DNA of 7,604 bases from positions 1 to 7,604 of the forward strand of contig DSAV01000176.1 of assembly GCA_011046295.1 (NCBI GenBank), written 5' to 3'. This stretch comes from Deltaproteobacteria bacterium. GTDB taxonomy: Bacteria; Desulfobacterota; Syntrophia; Syntrophales; Smithellaceae. Under the pieces are notes generated by a model. It did not search any database, was not told where the DNA came from, and saw nothing but the letters and a program-made list of their open reading frames with translations. The position numbers were made by a program, and so were the translations under genes. Shown one piece after another: positions 1 through 6,993 of this stretch; the first letter of the stretch is position 1, and each line of letters opens with the position of its first letter.

Positions 1-968
1 GTTACGTAACTGCCGTCTTTGTATTCAAGGGCAAAAGAGTTGGGGTTGTTGTTATTAATTGAAGTGACAATAATTTCCGCGACGCCGCTTCTGTTGATAT
101 CCGCTATATCAACCGAGATATATTGATTGTGTTTTTTGCCCGCGATTTTTTCCAACAGGATTAATTCCCTGCCTTTTTTTTGGTAGATGTAGATATTATT
201 ATTGTCGATGGTTACTATTTCGTTGAGGCCGTCATTATTTACGTCTCCAACAGCCATGCCCTTTAGCTCCGTGGGAAGGTGCTGGCTCATCCAAAAATCA
301 CGGCGATGAATGGGTTCGGGAGACTCGATGAATTCCGTCCTGATTGCGGAGGTCATGGTGCCTCTCTTGGTTTCTCTCATACCGGCGATTATCTGTGATT
401 CGCGTGTGGTGCCGGGAGGAAGAGGGCGTGATACGGTTTTTTCTTCGCCGGCGCGGGCAGAAGCAGAGACTAGAGGAGCCGCTTCAGCAGCTGTGGTACC
501 CAAGATGTGACTTTTGATTTTTTGGGAAAATTCGTTCACTTTGGGAAGAACATCATCAATATTCTGTGATTGAGCGAAAACCGAGACATCTGATTTGTTT
601 GCGTTTATATCAACCAATTTCCCGTCAAGGCTGATACTGTTGCCTATCTTGGTAATGCTTCCCCAGACGACATAATCAGACTTTAATTTCCGGCCGATAT
701 TGTGAACATCAGCAAGGGTCAATTCCGCGGCTTTAGTTTTTTTCATTTCTGCGGCCACGAGATTTCTTGCTGTGACATCGATTTTCCCGGGTACGGCAAT
801 GCGCGAGGAGAGCATATTTCCGATTCCCTGCTTTAGATAATCAATATTTTCAGCACTGTGCGTGGTAAAGGGTAAAACGGTTACCACATATTTATCTTTT
901 GCCCAAAGTGAACCCGTGAACATAATTACGAGGGTAAGACAAAAGATTATTTTTAAATATATTTTCAT
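1..968 (-). CDS. Secreted FG-GAP/VCBS repeat protein with FlgO/TolB-like N-terminal domain (C-terminus beyond window)
   Basis: I translated the minus strand by hand from the ATG at 968. It stays open for 322 codons to the left edge, so only the N-terminal part is present. A Sec signal peptide is clear: MKIYLK, a hydrophobic core to about residue 20, and likely cleavage after SLWA (residue 23). There is no cysteine at +1, so it is not a lipoprotein. Residues ~27-150 begin VVTVLPF and continue with a 'YLKQGIGNMLSSRIA' stretch, resembling the FlgO/TolB-like domain of exported proteins. A low-complexity Ala/Ser/Pro linker follows (~155-190). FG-GAP/VCBS repeats then begin, with a calcium-type DVNNDG loop at 242-247 and a weaker DINRSG loop at 290-295, suggesting a beta-propeller. 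The start is supported by AGGGAG at 975-980, six bases upstream. It lies 112 bases downstream of trhA on the same strand. The likely location is periplasm or outer surface; the ligand is unknown. Confidence 0.85.
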   Translation of the reverse strand, partial: MKIYLKIIFCLTLVIMFTGSLWAKDKYVVTVLPFTTHSAENIDYLKQGIGNMLSSRIAVPGKIDVTARNLVAAEMKKTKAAELTLADVHNIGRKLKSDYVVWGSITKIGNSISLDGKLVDINANKSDVSVFAQSQNIDDVLPKVNEFSQKIKSHILGTTAAEAAPLVSASARAGEEKTVSRPLPPGTTRESQIIAGMRETKRGTMTSAIRTEFIESPEPIHRRDFWMSQHLPTELKGMAVGDVNNDGLNEIVTIDNNNIYIYQKKGRELILLEKIAGKKHNQYISVDIADINRSGVAEIIVTSINNNNPNSFALEYKDGSYV

Positions 969-1041
969 GTTATTCTCCCTTAATCAGGAATTAATGTTTG
1001 CATTCATGCATTTAATTTGTGCAATTTCTATCATTTTAATT

Positions 1042-1050
1042 ATCATAACA
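1042..1050 (-). promoter_or_regulatory. Possible extended -10 promoter for the FG-GAP protein gene
   Basis: Read on the minus strand, this is TGT followed by TATGAT, which matches an extended -10 element (TGn plus five of six consensus bases). I see no good -35 box. The implied start would leave a leader of roughly 65 bases before the ATG at 968. The surrounding 112-base gap is AT-rich and also holds a short palindrome with TGCAT/ATGCA arms at 999-1010. Neither is strong evidence, and the gene could instead be read through from trhA. Confidence 0.25.
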
Positions 1051-1080
1051 CAAGAACGATTTGGCCGGATTGTCCTTAAA

Positions 1081-1749
1081 TCATGTTTTCAGCGGAATAA
1101 CGTAGAACAGTACGGCAAAGAAGTGGCAAATGCTTCCGGCAAGAACAAAAGCATGCCAGATGGCGTGATTGAAAGGAAGCTTTTTCCATGCGTAAAAAAC
1201 AGTGCCGACGGTGTAAATAATGCCTCCGGCGACAAGCCAGAAAATAGCCCCGGAGGAAAGAGACTGGAATATGGGTTTGGCGGCAAATATGACCAGCCAA
1301 CCCATAAGAATATACGCCAACGTAGAAAGAATTTTGAAGCGGTGAATAAAGAAAGATTTAAACAGTATTCCCATGACGGTCATTGTCCAGACTACGCCAA
1401 ATAGAGTCCATCCCAGGGCGCCGCGCACCACCACCAGCATGAACGGCGTGTAGGTGCCGGCGATGAGGATATATATGCAGGAATGATCGATTATTTTGAA
1501 AACAAATTTAACGCGGGGCTTGCGGAAACTGTGGTAGAGAGTTGAAGCCGTATAGAGCAAAACCAGAGCAAAACCGAAAATAGCGCAGCTGACGATATGA
1601 CGCGCGTCGCCGTACAAACTGGCAAAGACTATTAACAAAACCAGTCCGGCCACGCTAATGAAGGCTCCTGCCCCATGGGTCACACTGTTGAGAATTTCTT
1701 CCCGTGAAACGGGATATTTTTTTTCGGCTTGTACCGTGTTTTTTTCCAT
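1081..1749 (-). CDS. trhA: Hemolysin III / TrhA family (PAQR-like) seven-helix membrane protein
   Basis: This 222-residue protein matches the usual length of the hemolysin III (UPF0073/PAQR) family. Family hallmarks appear in order: EILNSVTHGAG near the N-terminus (H25), STLYHS at 69-74, DHSCIYILIAGTYTPF at 88-103, and HAIWHAFVLAGSICHF at 195-210. By analogy with adiponectin receptors, H73, H195 and H199 would ligate a metal ion, and S69 and D88 complete the active-site pattern. About seven hydrophobic helices are visible. The family name comes from haemolysis assays in heterologous hosts. Bacterial members are now linked to membrane-lipid homeostasis, so a haemolytic role should not be assumed. 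The ATG at 1749 has only a weak purine-rich site upstream (GGATTTAG). It is divergent from purB, and no terminator is evident before the FG-GAP gene downstream. Confidence 0.92.
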   Translation of the reverse strand: MEKNTVQAEKKYPVSREEILNSVTHGAGAFISVAGLVLLIVFASLYGDARHIVSCAIFGFALVLLYTASTLYHSFRKPRVKFVFKIIDHSCIYILIAGTYTPFMLVVVRGALGWTLFGVVWTMTVMGILFKSFFIHRFKILSTLAYILMGWLVIFAAKPIFQSLSSGAIFWLVAGGIIYTVGTVFYAWKKLPFNHAIWHAFVLAGSICHFFAVLFYVIPLKT

Positions 1750-1769
1750 GCTACTAAATCCGCGTGCAT

Positions 1770-1798
1770 CAGATACGTTGTTCTTGAATATTTGTCAA
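1770..1798 (-). promoter_or_regulatory. Probable sigma-70-type promoter of trhA
   Basis: On the minus strand a perfect TTGACA (1798-1793) is followed after 17 bases by TATCTG (1775-1770). The -35 is ideal, but the -10 matches consensus only at its first three positions. The predicted start would be about 14 bases ahead of the trhA ATG at 1749. The position in the trhA-purB divergent gap supports it. Confidence 0.4.
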
Positions 1799-1842
1799 TA
1801 CATTTCGGGCTTCTTAAAAGATAGTGATATTAGTATTTAGTC

Positions 1843-1872
1843 TTGACGGGGCGCTGAAAATCGTAATAATAT
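1843..1872 (+). promoter_or_regulatory. Possible promoter of purB
   Basis: TTGACG at 1843-1848 is followed after 18 bases by TAATAT at 1867-1872. Each box is a fair sigma-70 match. The predicted leader before the GTG start is about 80 bases. I looked for a purine riboswitch or PurR-like operator in the leader and could not support one. Confidence 0.35.
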
Positions 1873-1946
1873 CGAACAGTGGAAGATTGCATTGAGCGCG
1901 AGAAGAAAAGAAGGCTGATTTCTCTATACAATAACCGGAAAACATT

Positions 1947-1953
1947 AAGGGGG
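1947..1953 (+). promoter_or_regulatory. Ribosome binding site fixing the GTG start of purB
   Basis: AAGGGGG ends five bases before GTG at 1959-1961. This strong site selects GTG over the in-frame ATG codons further in (first at 1986), which would remove the conserved N-terminal IPRYSR motif. Confidence 0.7.
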
Positions 1954-1958
1954 CTTAA

Positions 1959-3251
1959 GTGATACCGCGATATTCCCGGGAAAAAATGGAAAAAATATGG
2001 AGTCCTCAAAACCGCTATCAGAAATGGCTGGACGTGGAGATGGCGGCCTGCGAGGCCATGGTTAAACTTGGCAAGATGCCGCAAAAGGCTCTGGATAATA
2101 TCAGAAAAAAAATTGCCATCGATATTGCGCGTATTGACGAAATAGAAAAAATAACGAGACACGATGTTGTCGCTTTTTTGACATCTTTGACGGAAAAGGT
2201 GGGAGAAGACGGGCGTTTTATCCACATGGGGCTCACGTCATCAGATGTTCTGGACACCTCGCTGGCGTTGCTCCTCAAAGAATCAGCGGAAATTTTACTG
2301 GATGACATCGATGCGCTTCTGGATGTTCTAAAGAAAAAAGCATTTGAACATAAGAAAACTTTAATGATCGGCCGCTCGCACGGCATTCACGCTGAGCCGA
2401 TTACATTCGGTCTGAAGATGGCTCTATGGTATCAGGAAATGGAAAGAAACCGCGCGCGCCTGGTGCGGGCGAAAGAAACAGTAAGCCATGGCAAAATATC
2501 AGGAGCGGTGGGAACTTTCTCTTTTGTCGAGCCGTTTGTGGAAGAATATGTCTGTGAAAAACTGGGGCTTAAACCCGCGCCCGTTTCTTCGCAAATAGTC
2601 CAGCGAGATCGTCACGCCGAATTTTTTACCACACTGGCGATTATCGCTTCTTCACTGGATAAATTCGCGCAGGAAATCCGTCTTTTACAGAGAACGGAAG
2701 TGCGCGAGGCGGAGGAATATTTTTCGCCGGGCCAAAAAGGCTCGTCGGCCATGCCACACAAGCGCAATCCCGTCTTATCCGAAAACATATCCGGTCTGGC
2801 GAGGCTTGTCCGTTCCTATGCGCTGGCGGCGCTGGAAGATGTCGCCCTGTGGCACGAGCGTGATATCAGCCACTCTTCAGTGGAACGGGTCATCGCTCCG
2901 GACGCGACTATTGTTCTTGATTTCATGCTGGGCAGGTTTACCGGCCTCATGGATAAGCTTGTCGTTTATCCGGAGAGGATGATGGCGAATCTCAATATGA
3001 CACACGGAGTAATTTTTTCACAGATGGTTTTGCTGGCGCTTATTGAAAAAGGAGCCACCAGAGAAGATGCCTACGCTATCGTTCAGAAAAACGCGATGAA
3101 GTCGTGGCAGGAAGGTTTGGAATTCAGGGAGCTTTTAACAAAAGACGCAGTCGTGAGAAAATATTTGGCGCAAAAAGATCTGGATAACGTATTTGATATT
3201 AATAATTTCCTGAAAAACCTCGATTTTATTTTCGGTCGGGTTTTTGGTTAA
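1959..3251 (+). CDS. purB: Adenylosuccinate lyase
   Basis: PurB splits adenylosuccinate to AMP plus fumarate, and SAICAR to AICAR plus fumarate. It therefore acts twice in purine synthesis, as a cytosolic homotetramer of the fumarase/aspartase superfamily. The 430 residues match the Bacillus-type enzyme in length and nearly residue for residue in its motifs: MIPRYSR at the N-terminus, TRHDVVAF (H68), H89 before the GLTSSDVLDT stretch, GRSHGIHAEP with general-acid H141, QRDRHAE at 215-221, and the flexible signature loop GSSAMPHKRNP (261-271) with S262/S263 and K268, followed by E275. Helical C-terminal domain residues run to the end (NFLKNLDFIFGRVFG). The start is GTG. It stands alone here, without other pur genes, divergent from trhA and convergent with nadB. 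No irregularity is seen. Confidence 0.98.
   Translation: MIPRYSREKMEKIWSPQNRYQKWLDVEMAACEAMVKLGKMPQKALDNIRKKIAIDIARIDEIEKITRHDVVAFLTSLTEKVGEDGRFIHMGLTSSDVLDTSLALLLKESAEILLDDIDALLDVLKKKAFEHKKTLMIGRSHGIHAEPITFGLKMALWYQEMERNRARLVRAKETVSHGKISGAVGTFSFVEPFVEEYVCEKLGLKPAPVSSQIVQRDRHAEFFTTLAIIASSLDKFAQEIRLLQRTEVREAEEYFSPGQKGSSAMPHKRNPVLSENISGLARLVRSYALAALEDVALWHERDISHSSVERVIAPDATIVLDFMLGRFTGLMDKLVVYPERMMANLNMTHGVIFSQMVLLALIEKGATREDAYAIVQKNAMKSWQEGLEFRELLTKDAVVRKYLAQKDLDNVFDINNFLKNLDFIFGRVFG
3213..3245. terminator. Weak bidirectional terminator-like stem at the purB/nadB junction
   Basis: AAAAACC at 3213-3219 can pair with GGTTTTT at 3239-3245 around a 19-base loop, giving U-rich ends in either direction. 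It lies inside the last purB codons, and the convergent genes leave only 12 bases between their stops. The stem is short and AU-rich, so this is tentative. Confidence 0.2.
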
Positions 3252-3263
3252 TAAAACTAGCTC

Positions 3264-4853
3264 TTACACTTTTTCGATAATCGTGTCTTTTTCGAATTCT
3301 TTAAGAGTTTCCGGGTAATCAATATTGTGGTGCAGGCCGCGGCTTTCCTTGCGCAGGAGGCAGGACTGTACAATTAGTTTGGCCACAGTAGTGATGTTGC
3401 GCAGCTCGATTAAATCTTTTGTCACTTTATAATTCCAGTAATACTCGTTGATTTCTTTCTGGATTAGATCGATACGCCGCTGGGCGCGCTCCAGGCGCTT
3501 GTTGGAACGCACGATGCCCACGTAGTTCCACATGCAGCGGCGGATTTCGTCCCAATTGTTGGTAACGACAATGCTGTCGTCACTTTCCACCGCGCCGCCC
3601 GGATCCCAGGGTGGTATGGCAATGGTGCTGAGTTCGGTTTGCCGGAAAGACTTGTTGATTTTGATAAAAATACGATGAGAATAAACCAGCGCTTCGAGAA
3701 GCGAGTTGCTGGCCAGGCGATTCGCTCCGTGCAGGCCGGTGCAGGAAACTTCCCCGCAAGCGAATAGATTATCAATGGAGGTTTTTCCAAAATGGTCAAC
3801 GGCCACACCGCCGCAGATGTAATGAGCGGCCGGGGCAACAGGAATAGGGTCAACGGCAATATCGATGCCGAATTCGAGGCACTTTTCGTAAATATTAGGA
3901 AAGCGGTTCTGTAAGAAATCCCGATCGCGGTGCGTAATGTCCAGAAGCACATATTCATCGCCGGACTTTTTTATTTCCGTGTCAATTGCTTTGGCGACAA
4001 CGTCGCGCGGGGCGAGGCTTTGCATCTGATGATATTTTTCCATAAATGTCGCGCCGTTTTTCAATTTAAGAATTCCGCCTTCACCGCGCACCGCCTCGCT
4101 GATGAGAAAAGATTTTGCCGCGGGGTGAAAAAGACATGTCGGATGAAACTGGATAAATTCCATATTGGCGATTTGCGCGCCGGCGCGGTAAGCCATGGCG
4201 ACACCGTCTCCCGTGGCAATATCAGGATTGGTCGTGATCAGATAAACCTTACCCGCACCGCCGGTGGAGAGAATAGTGTACTTGGCGCGAAAGGTGTGAA
4301 TGATATCCGCATCGATATCCAAAACATAAGCGCCCAGACAATTAATCGTGCGACCTTGTGCATCATTGGCCAAAACCAGGTCGATGCTGATGTGATTTTC
4401 GTAAATTGTCACATTTTTCAAGGAAGCGACTTTTTCATGCAGGGCGCGCTCAATTTCGCGGCCAGTCAGGTCCTTGGCGTGAAGAACACGGCGGCGGCTA
4501 TGGCCGCCTTCGCGCCCTAAATCATAAGATTGAGGCGAATCTTCCGACGTGGTGAATTCCACGCCCCATTCAACAAGTTCCTTAACACGCGGCGGAGCCT
4601 CTTTAACTACAAAATCAACTACGTCTTTGTGGCAAAGGCCTCCGCCGCAGATGAGCGTGTCGTTGATATGTTCTTCAAAACTGTCTGTTTTGTCAGTAAC
4701 CGCGGCGATGCCGCCCTGCGCGTAGTTGGTGTTGGATTCCGATTTTTCCTTTTTGGTAACTATGGCGACACTGCCCAGACCCGCAGCTTTGATGGCCAGA
4801 CTAAGTCCGGCGATACCGCTACCAATGATTAAAAAATCGGTTCGAAATTCCAT
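3264..4853 (-). CDS. nadB: L-aspartate oxidase (quinolinate synthase subunit B)
   Basis: NadB is an FAD enzyme that oxidises L-aspartate to iminoaspartate, the substrate NadA uses to make quinolinate in de novo NAD synthesis. It can use oxygen or fumarate as electron acceptor. The 529 residues match the family's usual size. Visible landmarks are the dinucleotide fold GSGIAGL (11-17), SNTNYAQGGIAAV (40-52), LGREGGHSRRR (112-122), QFHPT with H237, APRD with R283, AAHYICGG with H344, and GEVSCTGLHGANRLASNS (367-384) with R379. The C-terminal helical domain includes ELRNITTVAKLIVQSCLLRKESRGLHHN. The motif pattern favours NadB over SdhA/FrdA, and no SdhB-type partner is nearby. No nadA or nadC is in the window. 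The ATG at 4853 follows GGAAA with a seven-base gap. It is convergent with purB and divergent from tsaD. Confidence 0.97.
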   Translation of the reverse strand: MEFRTDFLIIGSGIAGLSLAIKAAGLGSVAIVTKKEKSESNTNYAQGGIAAVTDKTDSFEEHINDTLICGGGLCHKDVVDFVVKEAPPRVKELVEWGVEFTTSEDSPQSYDLGREGGHSRRRVLHAKDLTGREIERALHEKVASLKNVTIYENHISIDLVLANDAQGRTINCLGAYVLDIDADIIHTFRAKYTILSTGGAGKVYLITTNPDIATGDGVAMAYRAGAQIANMEFIQFHPTCLFHPAAKSFLISEAVRGEGGILKLKNGATFMEKYHQMQSLAPRDVVAKAIDTEIKKSGDEYVLLDITHRDRDFLQNRFPNIYEKCLEFGIDIAVDPIPVAPAAHYICGGVAVDHFGKTSIDNLFACGEVSCTGLHGANRLASNSLLEALVYSHRIFIKINKSFRQTELSTIAIPPWDPGGAVESDDSIVVTNNWDEIRRCMWNYVGIVRSNKRLERAQRRIDLIQKEINEYYWNYKVTKDLIELRNITTVAKLIVQSCLLRKESRGLHHNIDYPETLKEFEKDTIIEKV

Positions 4854-4891
4854 GAAAGCGTTTCCGTTAAATAAACACTAGTAAAAGGTTG

Positions 4892-4920
4892 TTTACAAAT
4901 CCTCATTGCTTTTATATAAA
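4892..4920 (+). promoter_or_regulatory. Promoter of tsaD (and possibly rsmA)
   Basis: TTTACA at 4892-4897, a 17-base spacer, and TATAAA at 4915-4920 each match the sigma-70 consensus at five of six positions. Transcription would start near 4927, about 40 bases before the TTG start of tsaD. Its -10 overlaps the -10 of the divergent nadB promoter. Confidence 0.5.
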
Positions 4921-4939
4921 GATTTTAAATTTTTAGCAA
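4911..4939 (-). promoter_or_regulatory. Promoter of nadB
   Basis: On the minus strand TTGCTA (4939-4934) is followed after exactly 17 bases by TATAAA (4916-4911). The -10 box shares the TATATAAA tract with the opposing tsaD promoter. A weaker alternative lies closer to the gene: TTGTAA, 17 bases, TTTATT. Confidence 0.4.
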
Positions 4940-4965
4940 AGAAAATTATTGTCAGGTAAAAGAAA

Positions 4966-5967
4966 TTGATTGTTTTAGGCATAGAATCATCCTGTGACGA
5001 GACAGCCGCGGCCGTAGTCAAAGAAGGCAAAATGCACTCCAACGTGATTGCCTCGCAGATCAAGGATCACAGCCCCTACGGCGGCGTGGTGCCGGAAATT
5101 GCCTCGCGCAAGCACATCGAAGCAATAATCCCCGTAATCAAACGAGCCATATCTGATGCTGGTATAGAGCTTAAAGATGTTGAAGGAATTGCCGTTACCC
5201 GCGGCCCGGGGTTGGTCGGCTCTCTTTTAATCGGGTTATCCACCGCCAAATCCCTTGCTTATTCGCTTGGTATTCCTTTGATAGGGGTGAATCATCTGGA
5301 GGGGCACATCGCGGCAATTTTTCTTGCCGAAAAACAACCTTCTTTTCCCTTTATTGCCCTTGTTGTCTCAGGCGGGCATACCAGCATTTATCTGGTAGAA
5401 AATCATCAGAGCTTTTCTATTCTGGGGCAGACGCGCGATGACGCGGCGGGCGAGGCCTTCGACAAGGCGGCAAAAATGCTTAATCTCGGTTATCCGGGCG
5501 GAGTGGTGATTGATAAACTGGCCAAAAGCGGAAATCCCAAGGCGTTCGCGTTTCCACGCGCGATGAAAGATTCGCCCGATTTCAGCTTTAGTGGTCTGAA
5601 AACATCTTTGCTTGTAATGCTCAAAAAACGAGGAAGAAAATTTGCCGATGAAGAACTGCCGGACGTGGCGGCAAGTTATCAGGAAGCTATTGTGGATGTG
5701 TTGATCGAAAAAACACTGCAAGCGGCAAAAGTTCATAAGATCGATCAAGTTGTTGTTTGCGGCGGCGTGGCGGCCAACAGCCGGCTGAGGGAAAAATTTA
5801 CCGATGCCGCAAAAGAGCATAGCGTTAGTTTATTTATTCCGCCGATGATTTTGTGCACGGACAATGCCGCGATGATCGCGGCCATCGGCGAGGTTTTGTT
5901 AAAAAGCGGCCGGCGTGATGGGCTGGACTTGAACGCTGTTTCGCGCTGGCCACTAGCGACTTTGTAA
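4966..5967 (+). CDS. tsaD: tRNA N6-threonylcarbamoyladenosine transferase TsaD
   Basis: TsaD (formerly Gcp/YgjD) transfers threonylcarbamoyl from TC-AMP to A37 of ANN-decoding tRNAs. It works with TsaB and TsaE, while TsaC makes the donor. At 333 residues it has normal length. Family motifs are intact: GIESSCDET (5-13), the metal-binding NHLEGH (H110 and H114), SGGHTS (135-140), DDAAGEAFDK (158-167), SFSGLKTS (207-214), CGGVAANSRLR (265-275), and the third metal ligand D299 in CTDNAAM. The start is TTG at 4966, giving the canonical MIVLGIESSCDET; AGG at 4954-4956 is a modest ribosome site. The final residues ATL and the stop codon lie inside the left end of the repeat at 5957-6079, so the insertion may have replaced the original C-terminus without touching the catalytic core. 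rsmA follows on the same strand. Confidence 0.97.
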   Translation: MIVLGIESSCDETAAAVVKEGKMHSNVIASQIKDHSPYGGVVPEIASRKHIEAIIPVIKRAISDAGIELKDVEGIAVTRGPGLVGSLLIGLSTAKSLAYSLGIPLIGVNHLEGHIAAIFLAEKQPSFPFIALVVSGGHTSIYLVENHQSFSILGQTRDDAAGEAFDKAAKMLNLGYPGGVVIDKLAKSGNPKAFAFPRAMKDSPDFSFSGLKTSLLVMLKKRGRKFADEELPDVAASYQEAIVDVLIEKTLQAAKVHKIDQVVVCGGVAANSRLREKFTDAAKEHSVSLFIPPMILCTDNAAMIAAIGEVLLKSGRRDGLDLNAVSRWPLATL

Positions 5968-6079
5968 AAAGTCCATATGCTGCGTTGCGCTGCAGCCTTT
6001 CGTCGTTGCGACGTATGTAGAAATACGCCTCACTCCGAAGGCTTTGCGCGCCTTGCCTCTGGAGCTTTTTACAAGGTCG
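5957..6079. repeat. Quasi-palindromic MITE-like repeat with 15-bp terminal inverted repeats
   Basis: The left end CGACTTTGTAAAAAG (5957-5971) and the right end CTTTTTACAAGGTCG (6065-6079) are inverted copies matching at 14 of 15 positions. With one gap the match extends through TCC/GGA. The two halves remain partly complementary inward (for example GCCTT near 5994 against AAGGC near 6038), down to a central hairpin CGTAT-GTAGAA-ATACG at 6012-6027. The whole ~123-base unit could therefore fold as one long imperfect hairpin. It has no coding potential I would defend. It fills almost all of the tsaD-rsmA gap and overlaps the last 11 bases of tsaD. I know similar quasi-palindromes from deltaproteobacterial genomes only as a general impression. 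No flanking target duplication is obvious. Confidence 0.6.
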
Positions 6080-6096
6080 TCAAAAGCTGATAATAT
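6068..6096 (+). promoter_or_regulatory. Possible rsmA promoter using a -35 inside the repeat end
   Basis: TTTACA at 6068-6073 lies in the right terminal repeat and points outward. TAATAT follows after 17 bases, at 6091-6096, with an overlapping GATAAT two bases earlier. Transcription would start about 20 bases before the rsmA ATG. This would give rsmA a promoter independent of tsaD. Confidence 0.35.
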
Positions 6097-6123
6097 TCTA
6101 AATCTTACAAGCTAGAGATACTC

Positions 6124-6993
6124 ATGGTTTCACCAAAAGAAATATTAAAACAATATGAAATTAAGCCGCGCAAGAAATTGGGCCAGTCTTTTCTTTTAGA
6201 CGTCAATACAATTCACAAAATAGCCGCCGCGGGAGGTATTTCATCTGACGATGTTGTTGTGGAAATAGGGGCTGGTATTGGCGTTTTGACAAAAGACATC
6301 GCGCAAAATGCCAGGCGGGTAATTGCCGTGGAAATTGATCCCCGGCTTGTGACAGCCCTTCAACAGCAGCTTGCCGGACATGATAATGTAGAGATTGCCA
6401 GCGGGGATATTTTGAAATTTGATTTTGCATCAATTGCTGATCAGTATAAATCTAAAGTTAAAGTGATCGGCAATGTTCCCTACAATATTTCCAGCCCCGT
6501 AATTTTTCATTTGTTGTCGTATCGTTCGGTTATCAGCGATTTCACGCTGATGTTGCAAAAAGAAGTTGTAGAGCGACTGGTCGCGCCGCCGGATAATAAA
6601 AGCTATGGTGTGCCTTCTGTGATTTTGCAGATGTTCGCCGTGGTGGAAAAGATATTTGATGTGCCCGCAAGCTGTTTTTATCCCCGGCCTAAGGTGGAAT
6701 CTTCCATAATTCGAGGAATATTTCGTCAAAAGCCTCTTGTTGAACTTGCCGATGAGGCATTTTTCAGCCGGTTGGTGAAAGCCGCTTTTGCTCAGCGCCG
6801 TAAAACGCTGATGAATAATTTAAAGAAAGCTGCATTCCTTGCGAATGTCTCGGAGGAAAAAATAAAAGAGGCTCTGGATAAAGCGCAAATTGACGGCAAG
6901 CGAAGAGGCGAGACACTATCAGTTAAAGAATTCGGACAACTGAGCAATATCTTGAAGCAGACATTTAACTTATTGCCTGTCATTCAACTCTAG
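6124..6993 (+). CDS. rsmA: 16S rRNA (adenine1518-N6/adenine1519-N6)-dimethyltransferase RsmA/KsgA
   Basis: RsmA uses S-adenosylmethionine to dimethylate two adjacent adenines in helix 45 near the 3' end of 16S rRNA, a late step in small-subunit assembly. Its loss gives kasugamycin resistance. The 289 residues lie in the normal range. Visible motifs are KPRKKLGQSFLLD (14-26), the SAM-binding EIGAGIGVLT (47-56), the ribose-binding acid E70 in VEID, D95 in SGDIL, the catalytic NVPYNISSPV (117-126), FYPRPKVESS (185-194), FAQRRKTLMNNL (222-233) and GETLSVKEFGQL (262-273). The ATG has only a weak purine-rich site upstream (AGAGA). The last 14 bases overlap the convergent toxin gene, so the ending FNLLPVIQL may be poorly conserved. 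Following tsaD is a common arrangement. Confidence 0.97.
   Translation: MVSPKEILKQYEIKPRKKLGQSFLLDVNTIHKIAAAGGISSDDVVVEIGAGIGVLTKDIAQNARRVIAVEIDPRLVTALQQQLAGHDNVEIASGDILKFDFASIADQYKSKVKVIGNVPYNISSPVIFHLLSYRSVISDFTLMLQKEVVERLVAPPDNKSYGVPSVILQMFAVVEKIFDVPASCFYPRPKVESSIIRGIFRQKPLVELADEAFFSRLVKAAFAQRRKTLMNNLKKAAFLANVSEEKIKEALDKAQIDGKRRGETLSVKEFGQLSNILKQTFNLLPVIQL

Noticed and set aside
310..510. 66-residue plus-strand open frame
   Set aside because: It is antisense to the continuous FG-GAP protein frame and has no ribosome site or recognisable motif.
999..1010. Small palindrome TGCAT-TC-ATGCA upstream of the FG-GAP gene
   Set aside because: It is too short and lies in AT-rich DNA where such arms occur by chance. 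No regulator in the window could be tied to it.
862..1404. 180-residue plus-strand open frame
   Set aside because: It lies opposite the trhA C-terminal half and the start of the FG-GAP gene, both well supported. Its product is low-complexity and has no family features.
1750..1958. Purine riboswitch or small gene in the trhA-purB gap
   Set aside because: I found no conserved aptamer-like arrangement, no terminator hairpin and no coding frame with a credible ribosome site. Only promoter-like boxes were supportable.
1830..2225. 131-residue minus-strand open frame overlapping the purB promoter and 5' end
   Set aside because: It is antisense to conserved PurB sequence and has no supporting start signal or family features.
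3930..4520. 196-residue plus-strand open frame
   Set aside because: It is fully antisense to nadB, whose motifs run unbroken through the region.
5368..5820. 150-residue minus-strand open frame
   Set aside because: It is a shadow of tsaD, covering its conserved motifs in antisense.
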